Assembly (NCBI GenBank): GCA_900757025.1 | Contig: CAAEMG010000049.1 | Coordinates: 1-5,752, forward strand | Source: Clostridia bacterium | Lineage (GTDB): Bacteria > Bacillota > Clostridia > Lachnospirales > Anaerotignaceae | DNA: 5,752 bases | Reading direction: 5' to 3' | In this document: positions 1 to 5,226 of the stretch, piece after piece | Position numbering within the stretch: the stretch's first letter is position 1 | Layout: each line of letters begins with the position of its first letter | The notes under the pieces: generated by a model | Seen by the model: the letters and a program-made list of their open reading frames with translations, nothing else | Told to the model about the DNA's origin: nothing | Database searches by the model: none | Position numbers and translations under genes: made by a program

Positions 1-545
1 AAGTGTCTTAAACATTTTATAAATTCCGGCATAAGGTTTGATGTGTCCTTATAGCCTATAACTTTATCTATCTGTGCCAGTTTAAAAATAGTTTCCGCCT
101 TTAAGGTTTGACCCGTAAACGTAGGTATGTTATAAATCATAAGTTCAGCTTCCGTATGTTTTGAAATTTCTTCAAAATGCTGAACCGTTTCATCTTGTGT
201 GGCATGGCGTGCATAAAAAACAGGTGTAACAACAGCTATTTTTCCGCCCATATCTTCAAATCTTTTTATGTTTTCTATAACTCTTTGTGTGCTGCTGTCC
301 ATACAGCCTGCAATAAGAGGAACTCTGTCTCCAACCTCATCTATGGCGATTTTTATGGCTCTGTCCCTTTCCTTCTGAGTAAGACCCATACATTCCCCGT
401 TTGAACCGCACACAAATATACCATGTATTCCTTTATCTATACAACGATTAATAAGCTTTCTGAAGGCTTTTTCATCAACCTTTTCGTTTTCGTCAACAGG
501 CGTAACTATAGGAGGAACAACTCCGTATACTTTTTTATTTTCCAT
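1..545 (-). CDS. DapA/NanA-family Schiff-base aldolase or lyase (N-terminal 181 residues, runs off left edge)
   Basis: My own translation from the ATG at 545 is open to the window edge: 181 residues of a family usually near 290-310. It is a class I aldolase-type TIM barrel of the dihydrodipicolinate synthase/N-acetylneuraminate lyase superfamily, which joins or splits pyruvate-containing compounds through a lysine Schiff base. Visible landmarks are the family start GVVPPIVTP (8-16), the pyruvate-carboxylate loop GSNGE (47-51), the YNIP motif with catalytic Tyr138, and the Schiff-base Lys166 in IGYKDTS (163-169). True DHDPS carries Arg in the YNVPSRTG motif to bind aspartate semialdehyde; here that position is Phe143, and the loop is GSNGE, not GTTGE. 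I therefore infer a catabolic 2-oxo acid aldolase or lyase (sialate-, KDG- or hydroxyoxoglutarate-like), not DHDPS. A GGAG at 556-559 supports the start. It has its own promoter and lies behind the TRAP operon terminator, but the neighbourhood suggests a shared pathway. Confidence 0.9.
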   Translation of the reverse strand, partial: MENKKVYGVVPPIVTPVDENEKVDEKAFRKLINRCIDKGIHGIFVCGSNGECMGLTQKERDRAIKIAIDEVGDRVPLIAGCMDSSTQRVIENIKRFEDMGGKIAVVTPVFYARHATQDETVQHFEEISKHTEAELMIYNIPTFTGQTLKAETIFKLAQIDKVIGYKDTSNLMPEFIKCLRH

Positions 546-555
546 AAATACTCAG

Positions 556-559
556 CTCC
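556..559 (-). promoter_or_regulatory. Ribosome binding site of the DapA-family gene
   Basis: GGAG lies 10 bases upstream of the ATG at 545. It is the only purine-rich match nearby and supports that start, which also gives the family's normal N-terminus. Confidence 0.6.
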
Positions 560-597
560 GTTCAAAAAATACATTTTTTATATTACTTATATTAGCA

Positions 598-626
598 ATT
601 ATATTAATTTTATGCCGTCATGTCTT
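598..626 (-). promoter_or_regulatory. Sigma-A type promoter for the DapA-family gene
   Basis: On the minus strand AAGACA (621-626, four of six matches to TTGACA) is followed after exactly 17 bases by a perfect TATAAT (598-603). The start of transcription would be near 591, giving a leader of about 46 bases. The sequence AATATAA occurs three times between the -10 box and base 570. Because a terminator-like hairpin precedes it, this gene probably forms a separate unit from the TRAP operon. Confidence 0.6.
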
Positions 627-687
627 TGCTTTAATTTTTTAAAATTTTGTACTTTTTTTAGTTTTTAATTTATATAATTTTAATCTC

Positions 688-724
688 AAAAATAATACTG
701 CATATATTTCAATGCAGTGTTATT
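688..724 (-). terminator. Terminator of the TRAP-amidohydrolase operon
   Basis: Arms at 691-703 and 712-724 pair over 13 positions around an 8-base loop. The core ACTGCAT pairs perfectly, and there is one C/A mismatch on the minus strand (a G-U pair on the plus strand). On the minus strand the hairpin ends in TTATTTTT. It begins 13 bases after the amidohydrolase stop codon, the expected place for an intrinsic terminator. The plus strand also has a T-rich tail, but no plus-strand gene is present to use it. Confidence 0.7.
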
Positions 725-736
725 TTTATAAACTTA

Positions 737-1894
737 TCAAAATGTTATATGTCTGTACACAACTTTTCCGTTTTTAACGGTCATAACAGGTGAAAAAACC
801 TTATTGCACGGACGTTTTTCTCCATACCAATCGTCAAACGTCATGTCTGTTTTTATAATATCCATAACGCATACATCCGCAGGCATACCTGCCTTAATCC
901 GACCAGCCTTGTCAAGTATTCCAAGAGCTTTTGCCGGATTATATGTAACACACTTAAGTATTTTATCGGTTTCCATTCCCGCCGCACTTGCAACGGTCAT
1001 TGCGTGGGTAAGAGAAAACGCAGGTCTTACATATTCGCTCATTCTTATGCAGTCCGAGCTTATTATATCGGGATAAAAATTATTTTTTAAGGCTTTTTCT
1101 ATGGAATTAAACGACCAGTGTACTCTTCCGTTGCAGCAGTCAAATATAATTCCCTTTTCCCTCCCCTTTAATACGCATTCCTGTATTTTGCCGTCGTGTG
1201 TAAATATAGTTTCGTTATGAATCTGGAAAACATGGGAGAATATATCTCCCTTTCTAAGCAAATCAAGTATTGCGCTTATTGTTACGTTATCAGGCAGGCT
1301 GTCATAATGAAGGTCGATTATGCACTTTCTTCCCATTCCGTTTATTTTATCCGCTATTTCAACGCATCTTTTAAGAGGCGCAATACCGTAATTTCCCAAT
1401 GTTTTTGCACACATTCTTATTTTAAGTCCAATTATGGTATCTGGATACTTCATAAATGTTTCTATTATCTTTTTTTCATTGAAATCGGCAGGGTCATGAC
1501 ATTCTTCGTTTATACAGCCGCTGTGAACTCCGTATGGCGAAACATGAAGATATGCGTATACGGAAGGCGTATATCTTATGATATTGTTCATATAAAATCC
1601 GTCAAAATTTGTCCAGCCCGATGTTCCTGCGTCAACAGCCGTTGTAACACCGTTTGGTATACACAATAAATCCGCATTTGCGCCTATGTTGCTTCCGTAA
1701 AGATTAAGATGAGTATGCTCGTCTATAAGCCCCGGCAAAACATATTTTCCCTTTGCGTCAACTGTAAATTCCGACTCGGCATTACCGTCTCCTTCGGCAA
1801 ATTTTCCGTCAAGAATATATATATCTTTAACAGACTTTTCCATGGTCTCAAAATCTATTGTCAAACCGTTTTTAATAATTAAATCATATTTCAT
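737..1894 (-). CDS. Metal-dependent amidohydrolase, COG3964 type (often labelled dihydroorotase; probable deacetylase or deacylase)
   Basis: This 385-residue protein has the amidohydrolase superfamily layout: a short N-terminal beta domain (1-55), a TIM barrel, and a C-terminal return to the beta domain (about 335-385). Likely metal and catalytic residues are His60 and His62 in DEHTH, the bridging lysine candidate Lys158 in GLKIRM, His196 in IDLHYDS, His221 in IFSHVF and Asp281 in ISSDC. The order and spacing fit the COG3964 branch. Members are frequently annotated as dihydroorotase, but studied examples act on N-acetyl-D-amino acids or acetylated hydroxy acids (recalled, not checked). There is no signal peptide, so it acts in the cytoplasm after import. 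It is the last gene of the operon, 16 bases after dctM, so its substrate is probably what the TRAP system imports. The segment FDCCNG (251-256) differs from the GHG-type motif I expect there, so substrate choice may differ. The exact reaction is not known. Confidence 0.85.
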   Translation of the reverse strand: MKYDLIIKNGLTIDFETMEKSVKDIYILDGKFAEGDGNAESEFTVDAKGKYVLPGLIDEHTHLNLYGSNIGANADLLCIPNGVTTAVDAGTSGWTNFDGFYMNNIIRYTPSVYAYLHVSPYGVHSGCINEECHDPADFNEKKIIETFMKYPDTIIGLKIRMCAKTLGNYGIAPLKRCVEIADKINGMGRKCIIDLHYDSLPDNVTISAILDLLRKGDIFSHVFQIHNETIFTHDGKIQECVLKGREKGIIFDCCNGRVHWSFNSIEKALKNNFYPDIISSDCIRMSEYVRPAFSLTHAMTVASAAGMETDKILKCVTYNPAKALGILDKAGRIKAGMPADVCVMDIIKTDMTFDDWYGEKRPCNKVFSPVMTVKNGKVVYRHITF

Positions 1895-1898
1895 ATTA

Positions 1899-1907
1899 GA
1901 TCACCTC
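1899..1907 (-). promoter_or_regulatory. Extended ribosome binding site of the amidohydrolase gene
   Basis: GAGGTGATC matches the extended anti-Shine-Dalgarno complement over nine bases. It sits in the 16-base gap after the dctM stop, with its GAGGTG core 7 bases from the ATG at 1894. This suggests efficient independent initiation of the fourth gene. Confidence 0.8.
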
Positions 1908-1910
1908 AAA

Positions 1911-3194
1911 TTACAGACTCATCATAGACGGTATCCATGTTGACAATGCCGGCACAAAGGAAGTAAGCAGAACCATTGCATAAAGTATTACTATAAACGG
2001 AACCGCATTTTTACTAAGTGTAATTACGTCCTGATTTGTAACGGGAACGGCTGCAAACAGGCAGTTGCCAAAAGGCGGTGTTGCCTGACCTACGGAAAGG
2101 TTAAATACTATTATACATCCAAGCTGTATAGGGTCTATTCCGTAACTCATTGCTATAGGATAAACAAGCGGCGCAACAATAAGTATAATCGGGCCTGCGT
2201 CCATAATCATGCCGAGTATGAGAAGCAGCACGTTTAAGCATAACAAGAAGGTAACTTTATTCGTTATAACGCCTGTCATTGCGTTTGCAAGAATCGTAGG
2301 AACATTGTTTCTTGTAAGAACCCATGCAAAAAGCGACGCCGCCATAAGTATAAGCATTACGTTTGCCGTAGACTGAACGCTATCTATTGCAATTTGAATA
2401 AGCTTATCAAATTTAAGTTCTCTGTAAATAAATATCGAAACAATCAAACCGTATACAACCGCAACTGCAGCAGACTCCGTAGCCGTAAATACACCCGAAT
2501 AAATACCTCCGAGTATTATTATAGGCATAAGCAGCGCCCAAAAAGCGTCTTTTGTGGCAACAACAAAATTTTTTAAATTAAACCTTTCTCCCTTTGGAAG
2601 GTTGTTTTTCTTGGCATAGACATATGCATATATACACATGGCAACGCCTGCAAGAACCCCCGGCATAAGCCCCGACATAAGTAATTTTGATACAGATGTG
2701 TTTGTAGCAGTTCCGTAAACAACGAATACTATACTCGGAGGAATAACTATACCAAGCGTACCGCCGACAACAGGAAGAACTCCCGAATATCCTTTAGGAT
2801 AACCCGCTTTTACAAGCTCCGGATAAAGAATTGCGCCTATGGCAGCCGTTGTGGCAATCGAAGAACCCGAAAGAGCGGCAAAAAATATACACGCAACAAG
2901 GGCAACTATGGAAAGACCGCCGCTTACATGACCAAAGGCAGCCTTGCAAAATTTAATAAGTCTTGAAGAAATTCCGCCGTGCTGCATTATCGCTCCCGCA
3001 AGCATAAAGAAGAACACAGCCAAAAGAGCATATTTTTCGGTTCCCGCATACATTCTTTGCGCAAGAAACGTAAGAGGAACATCTCCCATTGCAAGTATGG
3101 CAAAAATACTCGATAAACTTATCGCCCATACAATAGGAACGCCTATTGCTAATGTTATTACAAAGCTTATAAACAAAATCGCCATCGGACTCAT
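1911..3194 (-). CDS. dctM: TRAP transporter large permease subunit (DctM family)
   Basis: This 427-residue integral membrane protein has the usual DctM length. It forms the ion-coupled translocation channel of a tripartite ATP-independent periplasmic-type importer for organic acids. Family signatures are clear: FFFMLAGAIMQHGGIS (61-76), the SGSSIATTAAIG loop (109-120), GIVIPPSIVFVVYG (148-161), SGVFTATESAAVAV (233-246) and GQATPPFG near the C-terminus (369-376). Hydrophobic stretches run almost throughout, consistent with about a dozen membrane segments, with a hydrophilic loop near 195-212. The start overlaps the dctQ stop by one base (TAATG), so translation is probably coupled; AAGGAAG at 3205-3211 provides a binding site. 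An in-frame Met at residue 4 is a possible alternative start. The substrate is set mainly by DctP and cannot be read here. Confidence 0.95.
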   Translation of the reverse strand: MSPMAILFISFVITLAIGVPIVWAISLSSIFAILAMGDVPLTFLAQRMYAGTEKYALLAVFFFMLAGAIMQHGGISSRLIKFCKAAFGHVSGGLSIVALVACIFFAALSGSSIATTAAIGAILYPELVKAGYPKGYSGVLPVVGGTLGIVIPPSIVFVVYGTATNTSVSKLLMSGLMPGVLAGVAMCIYAYVYAKKNNLPKGERFNLKNFVVATKDAFWALLMPIIILGGIYSGVFTATESAAVAVVYGLIVSIFIYRELKFDKLIQIAIDSVQSTANVMLILMAASLFAWVLTRNNVPTILANAMTGVITNKVTFLLCLNVLLLILGMIMDAGPIILIVAPLVYPIAMSYGIDPIQLGCIIVFNLSVGQATPPFGNCLFAAVPVTNQDVITLSKNAVPFIVILYAMVLLTSFVPALSTWIPSMMSL

Positions 3195-3730
3195 TACTCA
3201 TCATCTTCCTTTCTGAGCACATCATCAAGATTAAACTTTCCCGATAAAGCTGCCGTTCTTTTAAAAATCCATAAAATTTTATCAATTATAATAAGTATAA
3301 AACCTATAGGAAGACACATATAAATGTATTTATAATCAAGTTTAATAGATGAAAGCAGCTGTGTAAATTGCGAAGCCTGCTTTATAAGCATGAAAGAGCT
3401 TATCAAAAATACAACTATGGCAATAACCGAAAACAGGTCGCTTGCAATGGCAAGTATAACCGCCGCCCTCTTATTTTTCGGTCTGAAAACCTCTATTTTA
3501 ATTTCCGCATTTTTCTTTACGGCTAAATTTCCGCCCAACATAATCAATACCAAAAACAATACCAAGCTGACCTGTTCAGACCATGGAAGGCTTGAATGTA
3601 TAACATATCTGAATAATACCTGTGCTGCGTTTACGACAACCATTGCCGTTGCCGCAATAAGAATTGCGATTTTTTGAACTTTATAGATTATATTGTCAAC
3701 TGCTTCAATTCTATTTATCAGTTTCAGCAT
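3194..3730 (-). CDS. dctQ: TRAP transporter small permease subunit (DctQ family)
   Basis: This protein of 178 residues, counted from the ATG at 3730, has four predicted membrane segments (about 22-44, 50-70, 89-115 and 137-157), the DctQ topology. The family motif around the first loop is present: FRYV (40-43) followed by LPWSEQ (48-53) and a LGGNLAVKKNAEI stretch with the usual charged exit. The small subunit partners DctM in the membrane and is required for transport. The open frame extends to a GTG at 3739, but AAAGGG (3739-3744) abuts that GTG and leaves no spacing. The same AAAGGG lies 8 bases before the ATG at 3730, so I chose the ATG. The C-terminus is charged (RKEDDE) and the stop overlaps the dctM start. 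A 78-base gap with a strong hairpin separates it from dctP. Confidence 0.92.
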   Translation of the reverse strand: MLKLINRIEAVDNIIYKVQKIAILIAATAMVVVNAAQVLFRYVIHSSLPWSEQVSLVLFLVLIMLGGNLAVKKNAEIKIEVFRPKNKRAAVILAIASDLFSVIAIVVFLISSFMLIKQASQFTQLLSSIKLDYKYIYMCLPIGFILIIIDKILWIFKRTAALSGKFNLDDVLRKEDDE

Positions 3731-3738
3731 TTCCTTCA

Positions 3739-3744
3739 CCCTTT
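3739..3744 (-). promoter_or_regulatory. Ribosome binding site deciding the dctQ start
   Basis: AAAGGG ends 8 bases before the ATG at 3730. The upstream in-frame GTG begins inside it at 3739, so this site can serve only the ATG. A second AAGGA lies directly against the ATG and is too close to work. Confidence 0.6.
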
Positions 3745-3759
3745 CTAAAAAGCTCTGAT

Positions 3760-3796
3760 AAAAAGTTTCAGTGTGAACAGTAACTGCTCACACTGA
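3760..3796 (-). terminator. Intercistronic hairpin between dctP and dctQ (weak terminator or mRNA stabiliser)
   Basis: Arms TCAGTGTGA (3768-3776) and TCACACTGA (3788-3796) form a perfect 9-bp stem. In the minus-strand transcript a G-U pair and a further CAG/CUG helix continue it to about 13 bp with a UUA loop; on the plus strand the G-U becomes an A/C mismatch, so the minus strand is favoured. Three bases (AAC) separate it from a run of five T. It starts 12 bases after the dctP stop. A leaky terminator or 3' stabiliser here would give more binding protein than permease, as known for many binding-protein-dependent transporter operons. Confidence 0.75.
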
Positions 3797-3808
3797 CTAA
3801 ATTACTGT

Positions 3809-4855
3809 TTATTTTTTACAAGCTTCAATCTGTTCTACAAGTTCAGCATATTGAGGGAACTTATCGTAAACAGCTTTTGTCGCTTCTCTAAGCTCATCCT
3901 TGTTAAGCGTTTCTATATATTCGCAGCCCTTTTCTTCCATAAGGGTTTTAAGCGCTTCTTCGTTATATTTAACAGCTTCCTGTCTGCAGGCGTCTTTAGA
4001 AGCTTCTGCCGCCTCGGTTATAATTTTCTGCTGTTCTTCCGTAAGCTTTCCGTATGTAATCGGAGACATCATAAGAACCGCAGGTGTAAATGCGTGTTCC
4101 GTTTTAACGATAACGGGATTAACCTCATATATATTGGAGCTTAAAATCTGCGAAAAAGGATTTTCCTGACCGTCTACCGTACCCTGCTGCAAAGCTGTAA
4201 AAAGCTCGCCCCAATCCATAGGAACAGGATCTGCTCCAAGCTCCGAGAAAATCGCCTGATGAATTTCGGAAGCCATTGTTCTTATTCTGAATCCTTTAAA
4301 GTCTTCTATTGAATTAATTGGTTTGTTCTTGCTTGTGGTTACGTTTCTGAAACCGATTGACCACCATGCAAGAGGCATAATTCCGTTCTGTGTAAGTTCC
4401 TCGCTAAGCTTATTGCCTACTTCGCCGTCAAGAGACCTATATGCATGGTCATAGTCATCAAGAAGAAATGGAAGGTCATATACCGCAACATCGGGGCAGA
4501 AGTTTGCAATAACCGTGCTTACAACCGGCGCTATGTCTATAGTTCCCGTCTGAATTCCTTCAACATACTCTCTTACCGTGCCAAGCTGTCCGGCAGGGTA
4601 AATCTGAATTTGGATTTTTCCGTCTGAACGTTTTTCAACCTCTTCCTTAAAATCAAGCACTGCCGAATGGAAGATGCTTTCTTCCGTATCCGCATGAGCA
4701 AGCTTTAATGTAAGAACATCATCTGCCGCCGTACCCGAAGCTGACGAGCCAGAATTTGCCGCCGACGAACCGCTTGTCGAAGAGTTTCCGCAGCCGGTAA
4801 GCATACCCACTGCCATAATTGCGCAAAGCAATCCACTGATTAATTTTTTCTTCAT
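3809..4855 (-). CDS. dctP: TRAP transporter solute-binding lipoprotein (DctP family)
   Basis: This 348-residue protein has a lipoprotein signal: basic MKKK, a hydrophobic core (5-18) and lipobox LTGC with Cys22 as the lipidation site. A Ser/Gly/Ala-rich spacer follows (about 23-44), as expected for a binding protein tethered to the outside of a Gram-positive membrane. The mature domain matches DctP: LKLAHADTEES near 50-60, IYPAGQLG (86-92), WWSIGFRNVTT (164-174), GFRIRTM (188-194) and GTVDGQENP (225-233). Arg192 corresponds to the arginine that binds the substrate carboxylate in SiaP/DctP proteins. Arg170 and Asn232 fit the second arginine and the asparagine of the SiaP site by spacing. This indicates an organic acid ligand but not which one. 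It is the first gene of the operon, with GGGAGGT 6 bases upstream of the ATG, so strong translation is likely. Confidence 0.95.
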   Translation of the reverse strand: MKKKLISGLLCAIMAVGMLTGCGNSSTSGSSAANSGSSASGTAADDVLTLKLAHADTEESIFHSAVLDFKEEVEKRSDGKIQIQIYPAGQLGTVREYVEGIQTGTIDIAPVVSTVIANFCPDVAVYDLPFLLDDYDHAYRSLDGEVGNKLSEELTQNGIMPLAWWSIGFRNVTTSKNKPINSIEDFKGFRIRTMASEIHQAIFSELGADPVPMDWGELFTALQQGTVDGQENPFSQILSSNIYEVNPVIVKTEHAFTPAVLMMSPITYGKLTEEQQKIITEAAEASKDACRQEAVKYNEEALKTLMEEKGCEYIETLNKDELREATKAVYDKFPQYAELVEQIEACKK

Positions 4856-4861
4856 ATGAAT

Positions 4862-4868
4862 ACCTCCC
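4862..4868 (-). promoter_or_regulatory. Strong ribosome binding site of dctP
   Basis: GGGAGGT ends 6 bases before the ATG at 4855, near-ideal for a Gram-positive. The GGTAT that includes its end (4860-4864) is complementary to ATACC at 4897-4901 in the leader, so partial masking by leader folding is possible but weak. Confidence 0.75.
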
Positions 4869-4885
4869 TAAAAAAATTAATTTCT

Positions 4886-4898
4886 CCGAAAAACTCGG
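4886..4898 (-). repeat. Small leader hairpin near the dctP start
   Basis: CCGA (4886-4889) and TCGG (4895-4898) form a 4-bp stem with a 5-base loop. In the transcript it is followed after nine bases by seven T (4870-4876) and then the dctP ribosome binding site. The stem is too short to be a good terminator by itself. Confidence 0.4.
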
Positions 4899-4901
4899 TA
4901 T

Positions 4902-4937
4902 GCAGAATATACATTTCCGTCATAATCATTATTCTGC
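4902..4937 (-). repeat. Inverted repeat in the dctP leader
   Basis: GCAGAATA (4902-4909) and TATTCTGC (4930-4937) are perfect 8-bp inverted arms around a 20-base loop. They lie inside the predicted untranslated leader, upstream of the small CCGA/TCGG hairpin, and could be part of a folded leader RNA or a protein-binding site. I do not recognise a known riboswitch. Confidence 0.5.
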
Positions 4938-4954
4938 CAAATCCTTGTTTATTC

Positions 4955-4972
4955 GACATAAAAAATTATGTC
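4955..4972 (-). promoter_or_regulatory. Palindrome at the predicted transcription start of the TRAP operon (candidate operator)
   Basis: GACATAA and TTATGTC form perfect 7-bp arms around four bases. The palindrome begins 4 bases downstream of the TATAAT box and covers the expected +1. A dyad in this place is typical of a repressor site, and would also fold as a hairpin at the 5' end of the RNA. The regulator is not in the window. Confidence 0.5.
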
Positions 4973-4975
4973 TGT

Positions 4976-4994
4976 ATTATATATTACCCCCCCC
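4976..4994 (-). promoter_or_regulatory. Promoter -10 box of the dctPQM-amidohydrolase operon with a G8 run in the spacer
   Basis: On the minus strand a perfect TATAAT (4976-4981) is preceded by TAATA and a run of eight G (4987-4994). Transcription would start near 4969, giving a leader of about 114 bases. No good -35 box is found 16-18 bases upstream (best positions read AATATT or similar), so the promoter may be weak or activator-dependent. The long G run is striking in such AT-rich DNA. Confidence 0.5.
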
Positions 4995-5023
4995 GAAAAA
5001 TATTTAGTTTTTTCCATTATTTT

Positions 5024-5073
5024 TTTGCACTTTTTTTATATATATAAATTTATTCGTCTAATTTTTGTGCAAA
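5024..5073. repeat. Widely spaced inverted repeat TTTGCAC / GTGCAAA
   Basis: Perfect 7-base arms at 5024-5030 and 5067-5073 are separated by 36 AT-rich bases. Their centres are 43 bases apart, close to four helical turns, so both sites face the same side of the DNA. They lie roughly 55 to 105 bases upstream of the predicted start of the TRAP operon, a plausible activator region. Confidence 0.35.
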
Positions 5074-5157
5074 TTGATTCATAAGTTTTCTGCCTATTCT
5101 GTTGACAAATTCTGTTTTAATTGCTTTTATACAAATAGCATCAAACTTTTTTTACAC

Positions 5158-5195
5158 AAAAAAACTTGCTGTTATTATATAAAAACAGCAAGTTT
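5158..5195 (-). terminator. Intrinsic terminator of the cupin gene
   Basis: AAACTTGCTGTT (5162-5173) and AACAGCAAGTTT (5184-5195) form a perfect 12-bp stem with a 10-base loop. In the minus-strand transcript the stem runs straight into seven T (5158-5164). It lies 31 bases past the cupin stop codon. The plus strand has no comparable T run after the stem, so the direction is clear. This separates the cupin gene from the TRAP operon. Confidence 0.85.
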
Positions 5196-5226
5196 CAATC
5201 TAAAATATTTATAAATTAAAAATGAA

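Larger units (their letters stand above)
4856..5226 (-). other. 371-base non-coding regulatory region upstream of the TRAP operon
   Basis: I see no credible coding sequence on either strand; open frames here are AT-rich with no family resemblance. In minus-strand order it holds the cupin gene's terminator (5158-5195), a pair of inverted TTTGCAC sites (5024-5073), a promoter with a G8 spacer run and TATAAT (4976-4994), a palindrome at the likely transcription start (4955-4972), and leader inverted repeats (4902-4937 and 4886-4898) before the dctP ribosome binding site. The plus strand also has TTGACA at 5102-5107, but no convincing -10 box at 16-18 bases. Confidence 0.7.

Noticed and set aside
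564..579. AAAAAAT-AC-ATTTTTT palindrome in the aldolase leader
   Set aside because: It is made almost entirely of A and T runs, common in DNA of this composition, with no further support.
177..668. Two plus-strand open frames of 75 and 81 codons
   Set aside because: The first lies antisense to the DapA-family gene; the second runs from that gene into AT-rich non-coding DNA. The translations are low-complexity Phe/Tyr/Asn-rich.
1196..1669. 157-codon open frame on the plus strand
   Set aside because: It is antisense to the amidohydrolase, which has clear family motifs; the plus-strand product is Cys/Tyr/Ile-rich with no recognisable domain and no ribosome binding site.
2953..3285. 110-codon open frame on the minus strand overlapping dctM and dctQ
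   Set aside because: It is a shifted-frame shadow of two well-supported transporter genes and shows no family resemblance.
615..4923. Shared CCGTCAT 7-mer at 615-621 and 4917-4923, possibly a common operator
   Set aside because: Seven bases shared once is expected by chance, and the two copies sit at different places relative to their promoters.
4856..5047. 63-codon plus-strand open frame in the dctP upstream region
   Set aside because: The product is Ile/Phe/Tyr-rich as expected from AT-rich DNA, with no ribosome binding site, and it coincides with the promoter and leader signals.
5102..5132. Plus-strand promoter with TTGACA at 5102
   Set aside because: The -35 match is perfect, but at 16-18 bases only TTTTAT or TTTATA is found, and no plus-strand gene follows.
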